Part shown: positions 50,427-61,770 of the stretch, piece after piece
Layout: every line of letters begins with the position of its first letter
Numbering within the stretch: the stretch's first letter is position 1
NCBI GenBank assembly: GCA_946800325.1
Contig: CAMPEJ010000002.1
Location: forward strand, 186,001 to 250,000
Direction of reading: 5' to 3'
Origin: Luzula sylvatica
Lineage: Eukaryota > Streptophyta > Magnoliopsida > Poales > Juncaceae
DNA: 64,000 nucleotides
The notes under the pieces: model-generated
Seen by the model: the letters and a program-made list of their open reading frames with translations, nothing else
The model's database searches: none
Told to the model about the DNA's origin: nothing
Program-made: the position numbers and the translations under genes

Positions 50427-51600
50427 GTGTTTGTAAATTTTGGTAAAATGTTATGTTGTAAAAGATACGATTCAAATGATCTCAAAATACGTTATTTGAA
50501 CTCCCCAAAGCATAAACAGATTGTTTTGAATCGAAAAACAAACTTTCTGTTTGTAAATTTGGGTGAAATGTTATGTGGTACAAGATACGATTCAAATGAT
50601 CTCAAAATACGTTATTTGAACTCCCCAAAGTATAAACAAATTGTTTTGAATCGAAAAACAAACTTTCTTTGTGTTTGTAAATTTTGGTAAAATGTTATGT
50701 GGTAAAATATACGATTCAAATGATCTCAAAATACGTTATTTGAACCCCCCAAAGCATAAACAGATTGTTTTGGATCGAAAAACAAACTTTCTTAGTGTTT
50801 GTAAATTTTGGTGAAATGTTATGTGGTAAACGATACGATTCAAATGATCTCAAAATACGTTATTTGAACTCCCCAAATCATAAACAGATTGTTTTGAATC
50901 GAAAAACAAACTTTCTTAGTGTTTGTAAATTTTGGTGAAATGTTATGTGGTAAAAGATACGATTCAAATGAACTCAAAATACGTTATTTGAACTCCCCAA
51001 AGCATAAACAAATTGTTTTGAATCGAAAAACAAACTTTCTTAGTGTTTGTAAATTTTGGAAAAATGTTATGTGGTAAAAGATACGATTCAAATGATCTCA
51101 AAATACGTTATTTGAACTCCCCAAAGCATAAACAGATTGTTTTGAATCGAAAAACAAACTTTCTTAGTGTTTGTAAATTTTGGTGAAATGTTATGTAGTA
51201 AAAGATACGATTCAAATGATCCCAAAATACGTTATTTGAACTCCCCAAAGCAATTGTTTTGAATCGAAAAACAAACTTTCTTAGTGTTTGTAAATTTTGG
51301 TAAAATGTTATGTGGTAAAAGATACGATTCAAATGATCTCAAAATACGTTATTTGAACTCCCCAAAGCATAAACAGATTGTTTTGAATCGAAAAACAAAC
51401 TTTCTGTTTGTAAATTTGGGTGAAATGTTATGTGGTAAAAGATACGATTCAAATGATCTCAAAATACGTTATTTGAACTCCCCAAAGTATAAACAAATTG
51501 TTTTGAATCGAAAAACAAACTTTCTTAGTGTTTGTAAATTTTGGTAAAATGTTATGTGGTAAAATATGCGATTCCAATGATCTCAAAATACGTTATTTGA
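50427..51600 (+). repeat. Heptamer of 857 bp and start of a second
   Basis: Landmarks at 50427 and 51284 are 857 bp apart (7 x 124 - 11, from one 4-bp and one 7-bp loss). The same module occurs inside the 41-mer at 37564/38420 and 42562/43419, so a piece of that HOR has been carried into this more rearranged part. Confidence 0.82.
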
Positions 51601-51890
51601 ACTCCCCAAAGCATAAACAGATTGTTTTGAATCGAAAAACAAACTTTCTTAGTGTTTGCAAATTTTGGTGAAATGTTATGTGGTAAAAGATACGATTCAA
51701 ATGATCTCAAAATACGTTATTTGAACTCCCGAAAGCATAAACAGATTGTTTTAAATCGAAAAACAAACTTTCTTAGTGTTTGTAAATTTTGGTGAAATGT
51801 GATGTAGTAAAGGATACGATTCGAATGATCTCAAAATACGTTATTTGAACTCCCCAAAGCATAAAAAGATTGTTTTGAATCGAAAAACAA

Positions 51891-51916
51891 ACTGTCTTAG
51901 TGTTTGTAAATTTGGG
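51891..51916 (+). repeat. Hybrid monomer junction, first of four
   Basis: ACTGTCTTAG, typical of the TTATCTGG monomer, is joined to AAATTTGGG, typical of the 120-bp monomer, without the 4-bp deletion. This is the expected product of exchange within a monomer between about positions 30 and 44. The same hybrid is at 52883, 54615 and 55607. Confidence 0.78.
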
Positions 51917-52882
51917 TGAAATGTTATGTATTAAAAGATACGATTCAAATGATCTCAAAATACGTTATTTGAACTCCCCAAAGTATAAACAAATTGTTTT
52001 GAATCGAAAAACAAACTTTCTTAGTGTTTGTAAATTTTGGTAAAATGTTATGTGGTAAAATATACGATTCAAATGATCTCAAAATACGTTATTTGAACTC
52101 CCCAAAGCATAAACAGATTGTTTTGAATCGAAAAACAAACTTTCTTAGTGTTTGCAAATTTTGGTGAAATGTTATGTGGTAAAAGATACGATTCAAATGA
52201 TCTCAAAATACGTTATTTGAACTCCCGAAAGCATAAACAGATTGTTTTAAATCGAAAAACAAACTTTCTTAGTGTTTGTAAATTTTGGTGAAATGTTATG
52301 TAGTAAAGGATACGATTCGAATGATCTCAAAATACGTTATTTGAACTCCCCAAAGCATAAACAGATTGGTTTGAATCGAAAAACAAACTTTCTTAGTGTT
52401 TGTAAATTTTGGTGAAATGTTATGTGGTAAAAGATACGATTCAAATGATCTCAAAATACGTTTTTTGAACTCCCCAAAGCATAAACAAATTGTTTTGAAT
52501 CGAAAAACAAACTTTCTAAGTGTTTGTAAATTGTGGTGAAATGTTATGTGGTAAAAGATAAGATTCAAATGATCTCAAAATACGTTATTTGAACTCCCCA
52601 AAGCATAAACAGATTGTTTTGAATCGAAAAACAAACTTTCTTAGTGTTTGTAAATTTTGGTGAAATGTTATGTAGTAAAAGATACGATTCAAATGATCTC
52701 AAAATACGTTATTTGAACTCCCGAAAGCATAAACAGATTGTTTTAAATCGAAAAACAAACTTTCTTAGTGTTTGTAAATTTTGGTGAAATGTGATGTAGT
52801 AAAGGATACGATTCGAATGATCTCAAAATACGTTATTTGAACTCCCCAAAGCATAAACAGATTGTTTTGAATCGAAAAACAA

Positions 52883-52908
52883 ACTGTCTTAGTGTTTGTA
52901 AATTTGGG
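52883..52908 (+). repeat. Hybrid monomer junction, second
   Basis: Same ACTGTC to AAATTTGGG join, 992 bp after the first, so copied with the 8-mer. Confidence 0.78.
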
Positions 52909-54614
52909 TGAAATGTTATGTGGTAAAAGATACGATTCAAATGATCTCAAAATACGTTATTTGAACTCCCCAAAGTATAAACAAATTGTTTTGAATCGAA
53001 AAACAAACTTTCTTAGTGTTTGTAAATTTTGGTAAAATGTTATGTGGTAAAATATACGATTCAAATGATCTCAAAATACGTTATTTGAACTCCCCAAAGC
53101 ATAAACAGATTGTTTTGAATCGAAAAACAAACTTTCTTAGTGTTTGCAAATTTTGGTGAAATGTTATGTGGTAAAAGATACGATTCAAATGATCTCAAAA
53201 TACGTTATTTGAACTCCCGAAAGCATAAACAGATTGTTTTAAATCGAAAAACAAACTTTCTTAGTGTTTGTAAATTTTGGTGAAATGTTATGTAGTAAAG
53301 GATACGATTCGAATGATCTCAAAATACGTTATTTGAACTCCCCAAAGCATAAACAGATTGGTTTGAATCGAAAAACAAACTTTCTTAGTGTTTGTAAATT
53401 TTGGTGAAATGTTATGTGGTAAAAGATACGATTCAAATGATCTCAAAATACGTTATTTGAACTCCCCAAAGCATAAACAAATTGTTTTGAATCGAAAAAC
53501 AAACTTTCTAAGTGTTTGTAAATTGTGGTGAAATGTTATGTGGTAAAAGATACGATTCAAATGATCTCAAAATACGTTATTTGAACTCCCCAAAGCATAA
53601 ACAGATTGGTTTGAATCGAAAAACAAACTTTCTTAGTGTTTGTAAATTTTGGTGAAATGTTATGTAGTAAAAGATACGATTCAAATGATCTCAAAATACG
53701 TTATTTGAACTCCCCAAAGCATAAACAGATTGTTTTGAATCGAAAAACAAACTTTCTTAGTGTTTGTAAATTTTGGTAAAATGTTATGTGGTAAAAGATA
53801 CGATTCAAATGATCTCAAAATACGTTATTTGAACTCCCCAAAGCATAAACAGATTGTTTTGAATCGAAAAACAAACTTTCTGTTTGTAAATTTGGGTGAA
53901 ATGTCATGTGGTAAAAGATACGATTCAAATGATCTCAAAATACGTTATTTGAACTCCCCAAAGTATAAACAAATTGTTTTGAATCGAAAAACAAACTTTC
54001 TTAGTGTTTGTAAATTTTGGTAAAATGTTATGTGGTAAAATATACGATTCAAATGATCTCAAAATACGTTATTTGAACTCCCCAAAGCATAAACAGATTG
54101 TTTTGAATCGAAAAACAAACTTTCTTAGTGGTTGTAAATTTTGGTGAAATGTTATGTGGTAAAAGATACGATTCAAATGATATCAAAATACGTTATTTGA
54201 ACTCCCCAAAGCATAAACAGATTGTTTTGAATCGAAAAACAAACTTTCTTAGTGTTTGTAAATTTTGGTGAAATGTTATGTGGTAAAAGATACGATTCAA
54301 ATGATCTCAAAATACGTTATTTGAACTCCCCAAAGCATAAACAGATTGTTTTGAATCGAAAAACAAACTTTCTTAGTGTTTGCAAATTTTGGTGAAATGT
54401 TATGTGGTAAAAGATACGATTCAAATGATCTCAAAATACGTTATTTGAACTCCCGAAAGCATAAACAGATTGTTTTAAATCGAAAAACAAACTTTCTTAG
54501 TGTTTGTAAATTTTGGTGAAATGTGATGTAGTAAAGGATACGATTCGAATGATCTCAAAATACGTTATTTGAACTCCCCAAAGCATAAATAGATTGTTTT
54601 GAATCGAAAAACAA

Positions 54615-54640
54615 ACTGTCTTAGTGTTTGTAAATTTGGG
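54615..54640 (+). repeat. Hybrid monomer junction, third
   Basis: Same join, 2724 bp after the first, so copied with the 22-mer. Confidence 0.78.
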
Positions 54641-55606
54641 TGAAATGTTATGTGGTAAAAGATACGATTCAAATGATCTCAAAATACGTTATTTGAACTC
54701 CCCAAAGTATAAACAAATTGTTTTGAATCGAAAAACAAACTTTCTTAGTGTTTGTAAATTTTGGTAAAATGTTATGTGGTAAAATATACGATTCAAATGA
54801 TCTCAAAATACGTTATTTGAACTCCCCAAAGCATAAACAGATTGTTTTGAATCGAAAAACAAACTTTCTTAGTGTTTGCAAATTTTGGTGAAATGTTATG
54901 TGGTAAAAGATACGATTCAAATGATCTCAAAATACGTTATTTGAACTCCCGAAAGCATAAACAGATTGTTTTAAATCGAAAAACAAACTTTCTTAGTGTT
55001 TGTAAATTTTGGTGAAATGTTATGTAGTAAAGGATACGATTCGAATGATCTCAAAATACGTTATTTGAACTCCCCAAAGCATAAACAGATTGGTTTGAAT
55101 CGAAAAACAAACTTTCTTAGTGTTTGTAAATTTTGGTGAAATGTTATGTGGTAAAAGATACGATTCAAATGATCTCAAAATACGTTATTTGAACTCCCCA
55201 AAGCATAAACAAATTGTTTTGAATCGAAAAACAAACTTTCTAAGTGTTTGTAAATTGTGGTGAAATGTTATGTGGTAAAAGATACGATTCAAATGATCTC
55301 AAAATACGTTATTTGAACTCCCCAAAGCATAAACAGATTGTTTTGAATCGAAAAACAAACTTTCTTAGTGTTTGTAAATTTTGGTGAAATGTTATGTAGT
55401 AAAAGATACGATTCAAATGATCTCAAAATACGTTATTTGAACTCCCGAAAGCATAAACAGATTGTTTTAAATCGAAAAACAAACTTTCTTAGTGTTTGTA
55501 AATTTTGGTGAAATGTGATGTAGTAAAGGATACGATTCGAATGATCTCAAAATACGTTATTTGAACTCCCCAAAGCATAAACAGATTGTTTTGAATCGAA
55601 AAACAA

Positions 55607-55632
55607 ACTGTCTTAGTGTTTGTAAATTTGGG
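55607..55632 (+). repeat. Hybrid monomer junction, fourth
   Basis: Same join, 2724 bp after the second and 992 bp after the third. The four positions order the events: hybrid first, then 8-mer duplication, then 22-mer duplication. Confidence 0.78.
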
Positions 55633-57400
55633 TGAAATGTTATGTGGTAAAAGATACGATTCAAATGATCTCAAAATACGTTATTTGAACTCCCCAAAGT
55701 ATAAACAAATTGTTTTGAATCGAAAAACAAACTTTCTTAGTGTTTGTAAATTTTGGTAAAATGTTATGTGGTTAAATATACGATTCAAATGATCTCAAAA
55801 TACGTTATTTGAACTCCCCAAAGCATAAACAGATTGTTTTGAATCGAAAAACAAACTTTCTTAGTGTTTGCAAATTTTGGTGAAATGTTATGTGGTAAAA
55901 GATACGATTCAAATGATCTCAAAATACGTTATTTGAACTCCCGAAAGCATAAACAGATTGTTTTAAATCGAAAAACAAACTTTCTTAGTGTTTGTAAATT
56001 TTGGTGAAATGTTATGTAGTAAAGGATACGATTCGAATGATCTCAAAATACGTTATTTGAACTTCCCAAAGCATAAACAGATTGGTTTGAATCGAAAAAC
56101 AAACTTTCTTAGTGTTTGTAAATTTTGGTGAAATGTTATGTGGTAAAAGATACGATTCAAATGATCTCAAAATACGTTATTTGAACTCCCCAAAGCATAA
56201 ACAAATTGTTTCGAATCGAAAAACAAACTTTCTAAGTGTTTGTAAATTGTGGTGAAATGTTATGTGGTAAAAGATACGATTCAAATGATCTCAAAATACG
56301 TTATTTGAACTCCCCAAAGCATAAACAGATTGGTTTGAATCGAAAAACAAACTTTCTTAGTGTTTGTAAATTTTGGTGAAATGTTATGTAGTAAAAGATA
56401 CGATTCAAATGATCTCAAAATACGTTATTTGAACTCCCCAAAGCATAAACAGATTGTTTTGAATCGAAAAACAAACTTTCTTAGTGTTTGTAAATTTTGG
56501 TAAAATGTTATGTGGTAAAAGATACGATTCAAATGATCTCAAAATACGTTATTTGAACTCCCCAAAGCATAAACAGATTGTTTTGAATCGAAAAACAAAC
56601 TTTCTGTTTGTAAATTTGGGTGAAATGTCATGTGGTAAAAGATACGATTCAAATGATCTCAAAATACGTTATTTGAACTCCCCAAAGTATAAACAAATTG
56701 TTTTGAATCGAAAAACAAACTTTCTTAGTGTTTGTAAATTTTGGTAAAATGTTATGTGGTAAAATATACGATTCAAATGATCTCAAAATACGTTATTTGA
56801 ACTCCCCAAAGCATAAACAGATTGTTTTGAATCGAAAAACAAACTTTCTTAGTGGTTGTAAATTTTGGTGAAATGTTATGTGGTAAAAGATACGATTCAA
56901 ATGATATCAAAATACGTTATTTGAACTCCCCAAAGCATAAACAGATTGTTTTGAATCGAAAAACAAACTTTCTTAGTGTTTGTAAATTTTGGTGAAATGT
57001 TATGTGGTAAAAGATACGATTCAAATGATCTCAAGATACGTTATTTGAACTCCCCAAAGCATAAACAAATTGTTTTGAATCGAAAAACAAACTTTCTTAG
57101 TGTTTGTAAATTTTGGTAAAATGTTATGTGGTAAAAGATACGATTCAAATGATCTCAAAATACGTTATTTGAACTCCCCAAAGCATAAACAGATTGTTTT
57201 GAATCGAAAAACAAACTTTCTTAGTGTTTGTAAATTTTGGTGAAATGTTATGTAGTAAAAGATACGATTCAAATGATCTCAAAATACGTTATTTGAACTC
57301 CCCAAAGCAATTGTTTTGAATCGAAAAATAAACTTTCTTAGTGTTTGTAAATTTTGGTAAAATGTTATGTGGTAAAAGATACGATTCAAATGATCTCAAA

Positions 57401-58214
57401 ATACGTTAACAAACTTTCTGTTTGTAAATTTGGGTGAAATGTTATGTGGTAAAAGATACGATTCAAATGATCTCAAAATACGTTATTTGAACTCCCCAAA
57501 GTATAAACAAATTGTTTTGAATCGAAAAACAAACTTTCTTAGTGTTTGTAAATTTTGGTAAAATGTTATGTGGTAAAATATACGATTCAAATGATCTCAA
57601 AATACGTTATTTGAACTCCCCAAAGCATAAACAGATTGTTTTGGATCGAAAAACAAACTTTCTTAGTGTTTGTAAATTTTGGTGAAATGTTATGTGGTAA
57701 AAGATACGATTCAAATGATCTCAAAATACGTTATTTGAACTCCCCAAAGCATAAACAGATTGTTTTGAATCGAAAAACAAACTTTCTTAGTGTTTGCAAA
57801 TTTTGGTGAAATGTTATGTGGTAAAAGATACGATTCAAATGATCTCAAAATACGTTATTTGAACTCCCCAAAGCATAAACAAATTGTTTTGAATGGAAAA
57901 ACAAACTTTCTTAGTGTTTGTAAATTTTGGTAAAATGTTATGTGGTAAAAGATACGATTCAAATGATCTCAAAATACGTTATTTGAACTCCCCAAAGCAT
58001 AAACAGATTGTTTTGAATCGAAAAACAAACTTTCTTAGTGTTTGTAAATTTTGGTGAAATGTTATGTAGTAAAAGATACGATTCAAATGATCTCAAAATA
58101 CGTTATTTGAACTCCCCAAAGCAATTGTTTTGAATCGAAAAATAAACTTTCTTAGTGTTTGTAAATTTTGGTAAAATGTTATGTGGTAAAAGATACGATT
58201 CAAATGATCTCAAA
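57401..58214 (+). repeat. Heptamer of 814 bp
   Basis: The fusion junction ACGTTAACAAAC recurs at 57401 and 58215, 814 bp apart (7 x 124 - 54, from a 43-bp, a 4-bp and a 7-bp loss). The stretch from about 57061 to 57400 holds ordinary monomers leading into it. Confidence 0.87.
57406..57413 (+). repeat. 43-bp deletion fusing two monomers, first
   Basis: ACGTTA is joined directly to ACAAACTTTCTG at 57408/57409. The missing 43 bp would hold the end of one monomer and the ATTGTTTTGAATCG start of the next, so two monomers take about 201 bp instead of 244. Confidence 0.9.
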
Positions 58215-60040
58215 ATACGTTAACAAACTTTCTGTTTGCAAATTTGGGTGAAATGTTATGTGGTAAAAGATACGATTCAAATGATCTCAAAATACGTTAT
58301 TTGAACTCCCCAAAGTATAAACAAATTGTTTTGAATCGAAAAACAAACTTTCTTAGTGTTTGTAAATTTTGGTAAAATGTTATGTGGTAAAATATACGAT
58401 TCAAATGATCTCAAAATACGTTATTTGAACTCCCCAAAGCATAAACAGATTGTTTTGGATCGAAAAACAAACTTTCTTAGTGTTTGTAAATTTTGGTGAA
58501 ATGTTATGTGGTAAAAGATACGATTCAAATGATCTCAAAATACGTTATTTGAACTCCCCAAAGCATAAACAGATTGTTTTGAATCGAAAAACAAACTTTC
58601 TTAGTGTTTGCAAATTTTGGTGAAATGTTATGTGGTAAAAGATACGATTCAAATGATCTCAAAATACGTTATTTGAACTCCCCAAAGCATAAACAAATTG
58701 TTTTGAATCGAAAAACAAACTTTCTTAGTGTTTGTAAATTTTCGAAAAATGTTATGTGGTAAAAGATACGATTCAAATGATCTCAAAATACGTTATTTGA
58801 ACTCCCCAAAGCATAAACAGATTGTTTTGAATCGAAAAACAAACTTTCTTAGTGTTTGTAAATTTTGGTGAAATGTTATGTAGTAAAAGATACGATTCAA
58901 ATGATCTCAAAATACGTTATTTGAACTCCCCAAAGCAATTGTTTTGAATCGAAAAACAAACTTTCTTAGTGTTTGTAAATTTTGGTAAAATGTTATGTGG
59001 TAAAAGATACGATTCAAATGATCTCAAAATACGTTATTTGAACTCCCCAAAGCATAAACAGATTGTTTTGAATCGAAAAACAAACTTTCTGTTTGTAAAT
59101 TTGGGTGAAATGTTATGTGGTAAAAGATACGATTCAAATGATCTCAAAATACGTTATTTGAACTCCCCAAAGTATAAGAAAATTGTTTTGAATCGAAAAA
59201 TAAACTTTCTTAGTATTTGTAAATTTTGGTAAAATGTTATGTGGTAAAATATACGATTCAAATGATCTCAAAATACGTTTTGAACTCCCCAAAGCATAAA
59301 CAGATTGTTTTGAATCGAAAAACAAACTTTCTTAGTGTTTGTAAATTTTGGTGAAATGTTATGTGGTAAAAGATACGATTCAAATGATCTCAAAATACGT
59401 TATTTGAACTCCCGAAAGCATAAACAGATTGTTTTAAATCGAAAAACAAACTTTCTTAGTGTTTGTAAATTTTGGTGAAATGTTATGTAGTAAAGGATAC
59501 GATTCGAATGATCTCAAAATACGTTATTTGAACTCCCCAAAGCATAAACAGATTGTTTTGAATCGAAAAACAAACTGTCTTAGTGTTTGTAAATTTTGGT
59601 GAAATGTTATCTGGAAAAAGATACGATTCAAATGATCTCAAAATACGTTATTTGAACTCCCCAAAGCATAAACAAATTGTTTTGAATCGAAAAACAAACT
59701 TTCCTAGTGTTTGTAAATTGTGGTGAAATGTTATGTGGTAAAAGATACGATTCAAATGATCTCAAAATACGTTATTTGAACTCCCCAAAGCATAAACAGA
59801 TTGTTTTGAATCGAAAAACAAACTTTCTTAGTGTTTGTAAATTTTGGTAAAATGTTATGTGGTAAAAGATACGATTCAAATGATCTCAAAATACGTTATT
59901 TGAACTCCCCAAAGCATAAACAGATTGTTTTGAATCGAAAAACAAACTTTCTTAGTGTTTGTAAATTTTGGTGAAATGTTATGTAGTAAAAGATACGATT
60001 CAAATGATCTCAAAATACGTTATTTGAACTCCCCAAAGCA
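58124..60040 (+). repeat. 16-mer HOR, copy 1 (1917 bp)
   Basis: The ATTG boundary at 58124 recurs at 60041, the fusion junction at 58215 recurs at 60132, and 58969 recurs at 60886, all 1917 bp apart. 1917 = 16 x 124 - 67. The 67 bp are the 43-bp fusion, two 4-bp losses, two 7-bp losses and a 2-bp loss (ACGTTTTGAAC near 59276). Other shared markers are TTTTCGAAAAATG, GTATAAGAAAATTG and TTTCCTAGTG. Confidence 0.9.
58220..58227 (+). repeat. 43-bp deletion fusing two monomers, second
   Basis: Same junction (58222/58223), with a C in TTTGCAAATTTGGG just after it that the first copy lacks. Confidence 0.9.
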
Positions 60041-61770
60041 ATTGTTTTGAATCGAAAAATAAACTTTCTTAGTGTTTGTAAATTTTGGTAAAATGTTATG
60101 TGGTAAAAGATACGATTCAAATGATCTCAAAATACGTTAACAAACTTTCTGTTTGCAAATTTGGGTGAAATGTTATGTGGTAAAAGATACGATTCAAATG
60201 ATCTCAAAATACGTTATTTGAACTCCCCAAAGTATAAACAAATTGTTTTGAATCGAAAAACAAACTTTCTTAGTGTTTGTAAATTTTGGTAAAATGTTAT
60301 GTGGTAAAATATACGATTCAAATGATCTCAAAATACGTTATTTGAACTCCCCAAAGCATAAACAGATTGTTTTGGATCGAAAAACAAACTTTCTTAGTGT
60401 TTGTAAATTTTGGTGAAATGTTATGTGGTAAAAGATACGATTCAAATGATCTCAAAATACGTTATTTGAACTCCCCAAAGCATAAACAGATTGTTTTGAA
60501 TCGAAAAACAAACTTTCTTAGTGTTTGCAAATTTTGGTGAAATGTTATGTGGTAAAAGATACGATTCAAATGATCTCAAAATACGTTATTTGAACTCCCC
60601 AAAGCATAAACAAATTGTTTTGAATCGAAAAACAAACTTTCTTAGTGTTTGTAAATTTTCGAAAAATGTTATGTGGTAAAAGATACGATTCAAATGATCT
60701 CAAAATACGTTATTTGAACTCCCCAAAGCATAAACAGATTGTTTTGAATCGAAAAACAAACTTTCTTAGTGTTTGTAAATTTTGGTGAAATGTTATGTAG
60801 TAAAAGATACGATTCAAATGATCTCAAAATACGTTATTTGAACTCCCCAAAGCAATTGTTTTGAATCGAAAAACAAACTTTCTTAGTGTTTGTAAATTTT
60901 GGTAAAATGTTATGTGGTAAAAGATACGATTCAAATGATCTCAAAATACGTTATTTGAACTCCCCAAAGCATAAACAGATTGTTTTGAATCGAAAAACAA
61001 ACTTTCTGTTTGTAAATTTGGGTGAAATGTTATGTGGTAAAAGATACGATTCAAATGATCTCAAAATACGTTATTTGAACTCCCCAAAGTATAAGAAAAT
61101 TGTTTTGAATCGAAAAATAAACTTTCTTAGTATTTGTAAATTTTGGTAAAATGTTATGTGGTAAAATATACGATTCAAATGATCTCAAAATACGTTTTGA
61201 ACTCCCCAAAGCATAAACAGATTGTTTTGAATCGAAAAACAAACTTTCTTAGTGTTTGTAAATTTTGGTGAAATGTTATGTGGTAAAAGATACGATTCAA
61301 ATGATCTCAAAATACGTTATTTGAACTCCCGAAAGCATAAACAGATTGTTTTAAATCGAAAAACAAACTTTCTTAGTGTTTGTAAATTTTGGTGAAATGT
61401 TATGTAGTAAAGGATACGATTCGAATGATCTCAAAATACGTTATTTGAACTCCCCAAAGCATAAACAGATTGTTTTGAATCGAAAAACAAACTGTCTTAG
61501 TGTTTGTAAATTTTGGTGAAATGTTATCTGGAAAAAGATACGATTCAAATGATCTCAAAATACGTTATTTGAACTCCCCAAAGCATAAACAAATTGTTTT
61601 GAATCGAAAAACAAACTTTCCTAGTGTTTGTAAATTGTGGTGAAATGTTATGTGGTAAAAGATACGATTCAAATGATCTCAAAATACGTTATTTGAACTC
61701 CCCAAAGCATAAACAGATTGTTTTGAATCGAAAAACAAACTTTCTTAGTGTTTGTAAATTTTGGTGAAAT
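60041..61770 (+). repeat. 16-mer HOR, copy 2 (nearly complete)
   Basis: It follows copy 1 at 1917 bp with very few visible differences up to about 61770. There copy 1 has GGTAAAATG with GTGGTAAAAG and this copy has GGTGAAATG with GTAGTAAAAG. High identity suggests a recent duplication. Confidence 0.88.
60137..60144 (+). repeat. 43-bp deletion fusing two monomers, third
   Basis: Same junction (60139/60140), 1917 bp after the second and sharing its TTTGCAAATTTGGG change. It therefore derives from the second, not the first. Confidence 0.9.

Larger units (their letters stand above)
51600..54330 (+). repeat. 22-mer HOR, copy 1 (2724 bp)
   Basis: Landmarks at 51773, 52765 and 53760 recur at 54497, 55489 and 56484, each exactly 2724 bp later (22 x 124 - 4). 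Within the unit an 8-mer repeats at 992 bp (51773 and 52765). Linked markers are TTTGCAAATTTT (51651 and 54375), ATGTGATGTAG and ATTGGTTTGAATCG. Confidence 0.88.
54330..57060 (+). repeat. 22-mer HOR, copy 2
   Basis: It repeats copy 1 at a 2724-bp offset, including the internal 992-bp pair (54497 and 55489), the ATGTCATGTGG variant near 56624 and the ATGATATCAAAATACG variant near 56904. Order departs from copy 1 at about 57060, where CAAATTG replaces CAGATTG. Confidence 0.87.
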
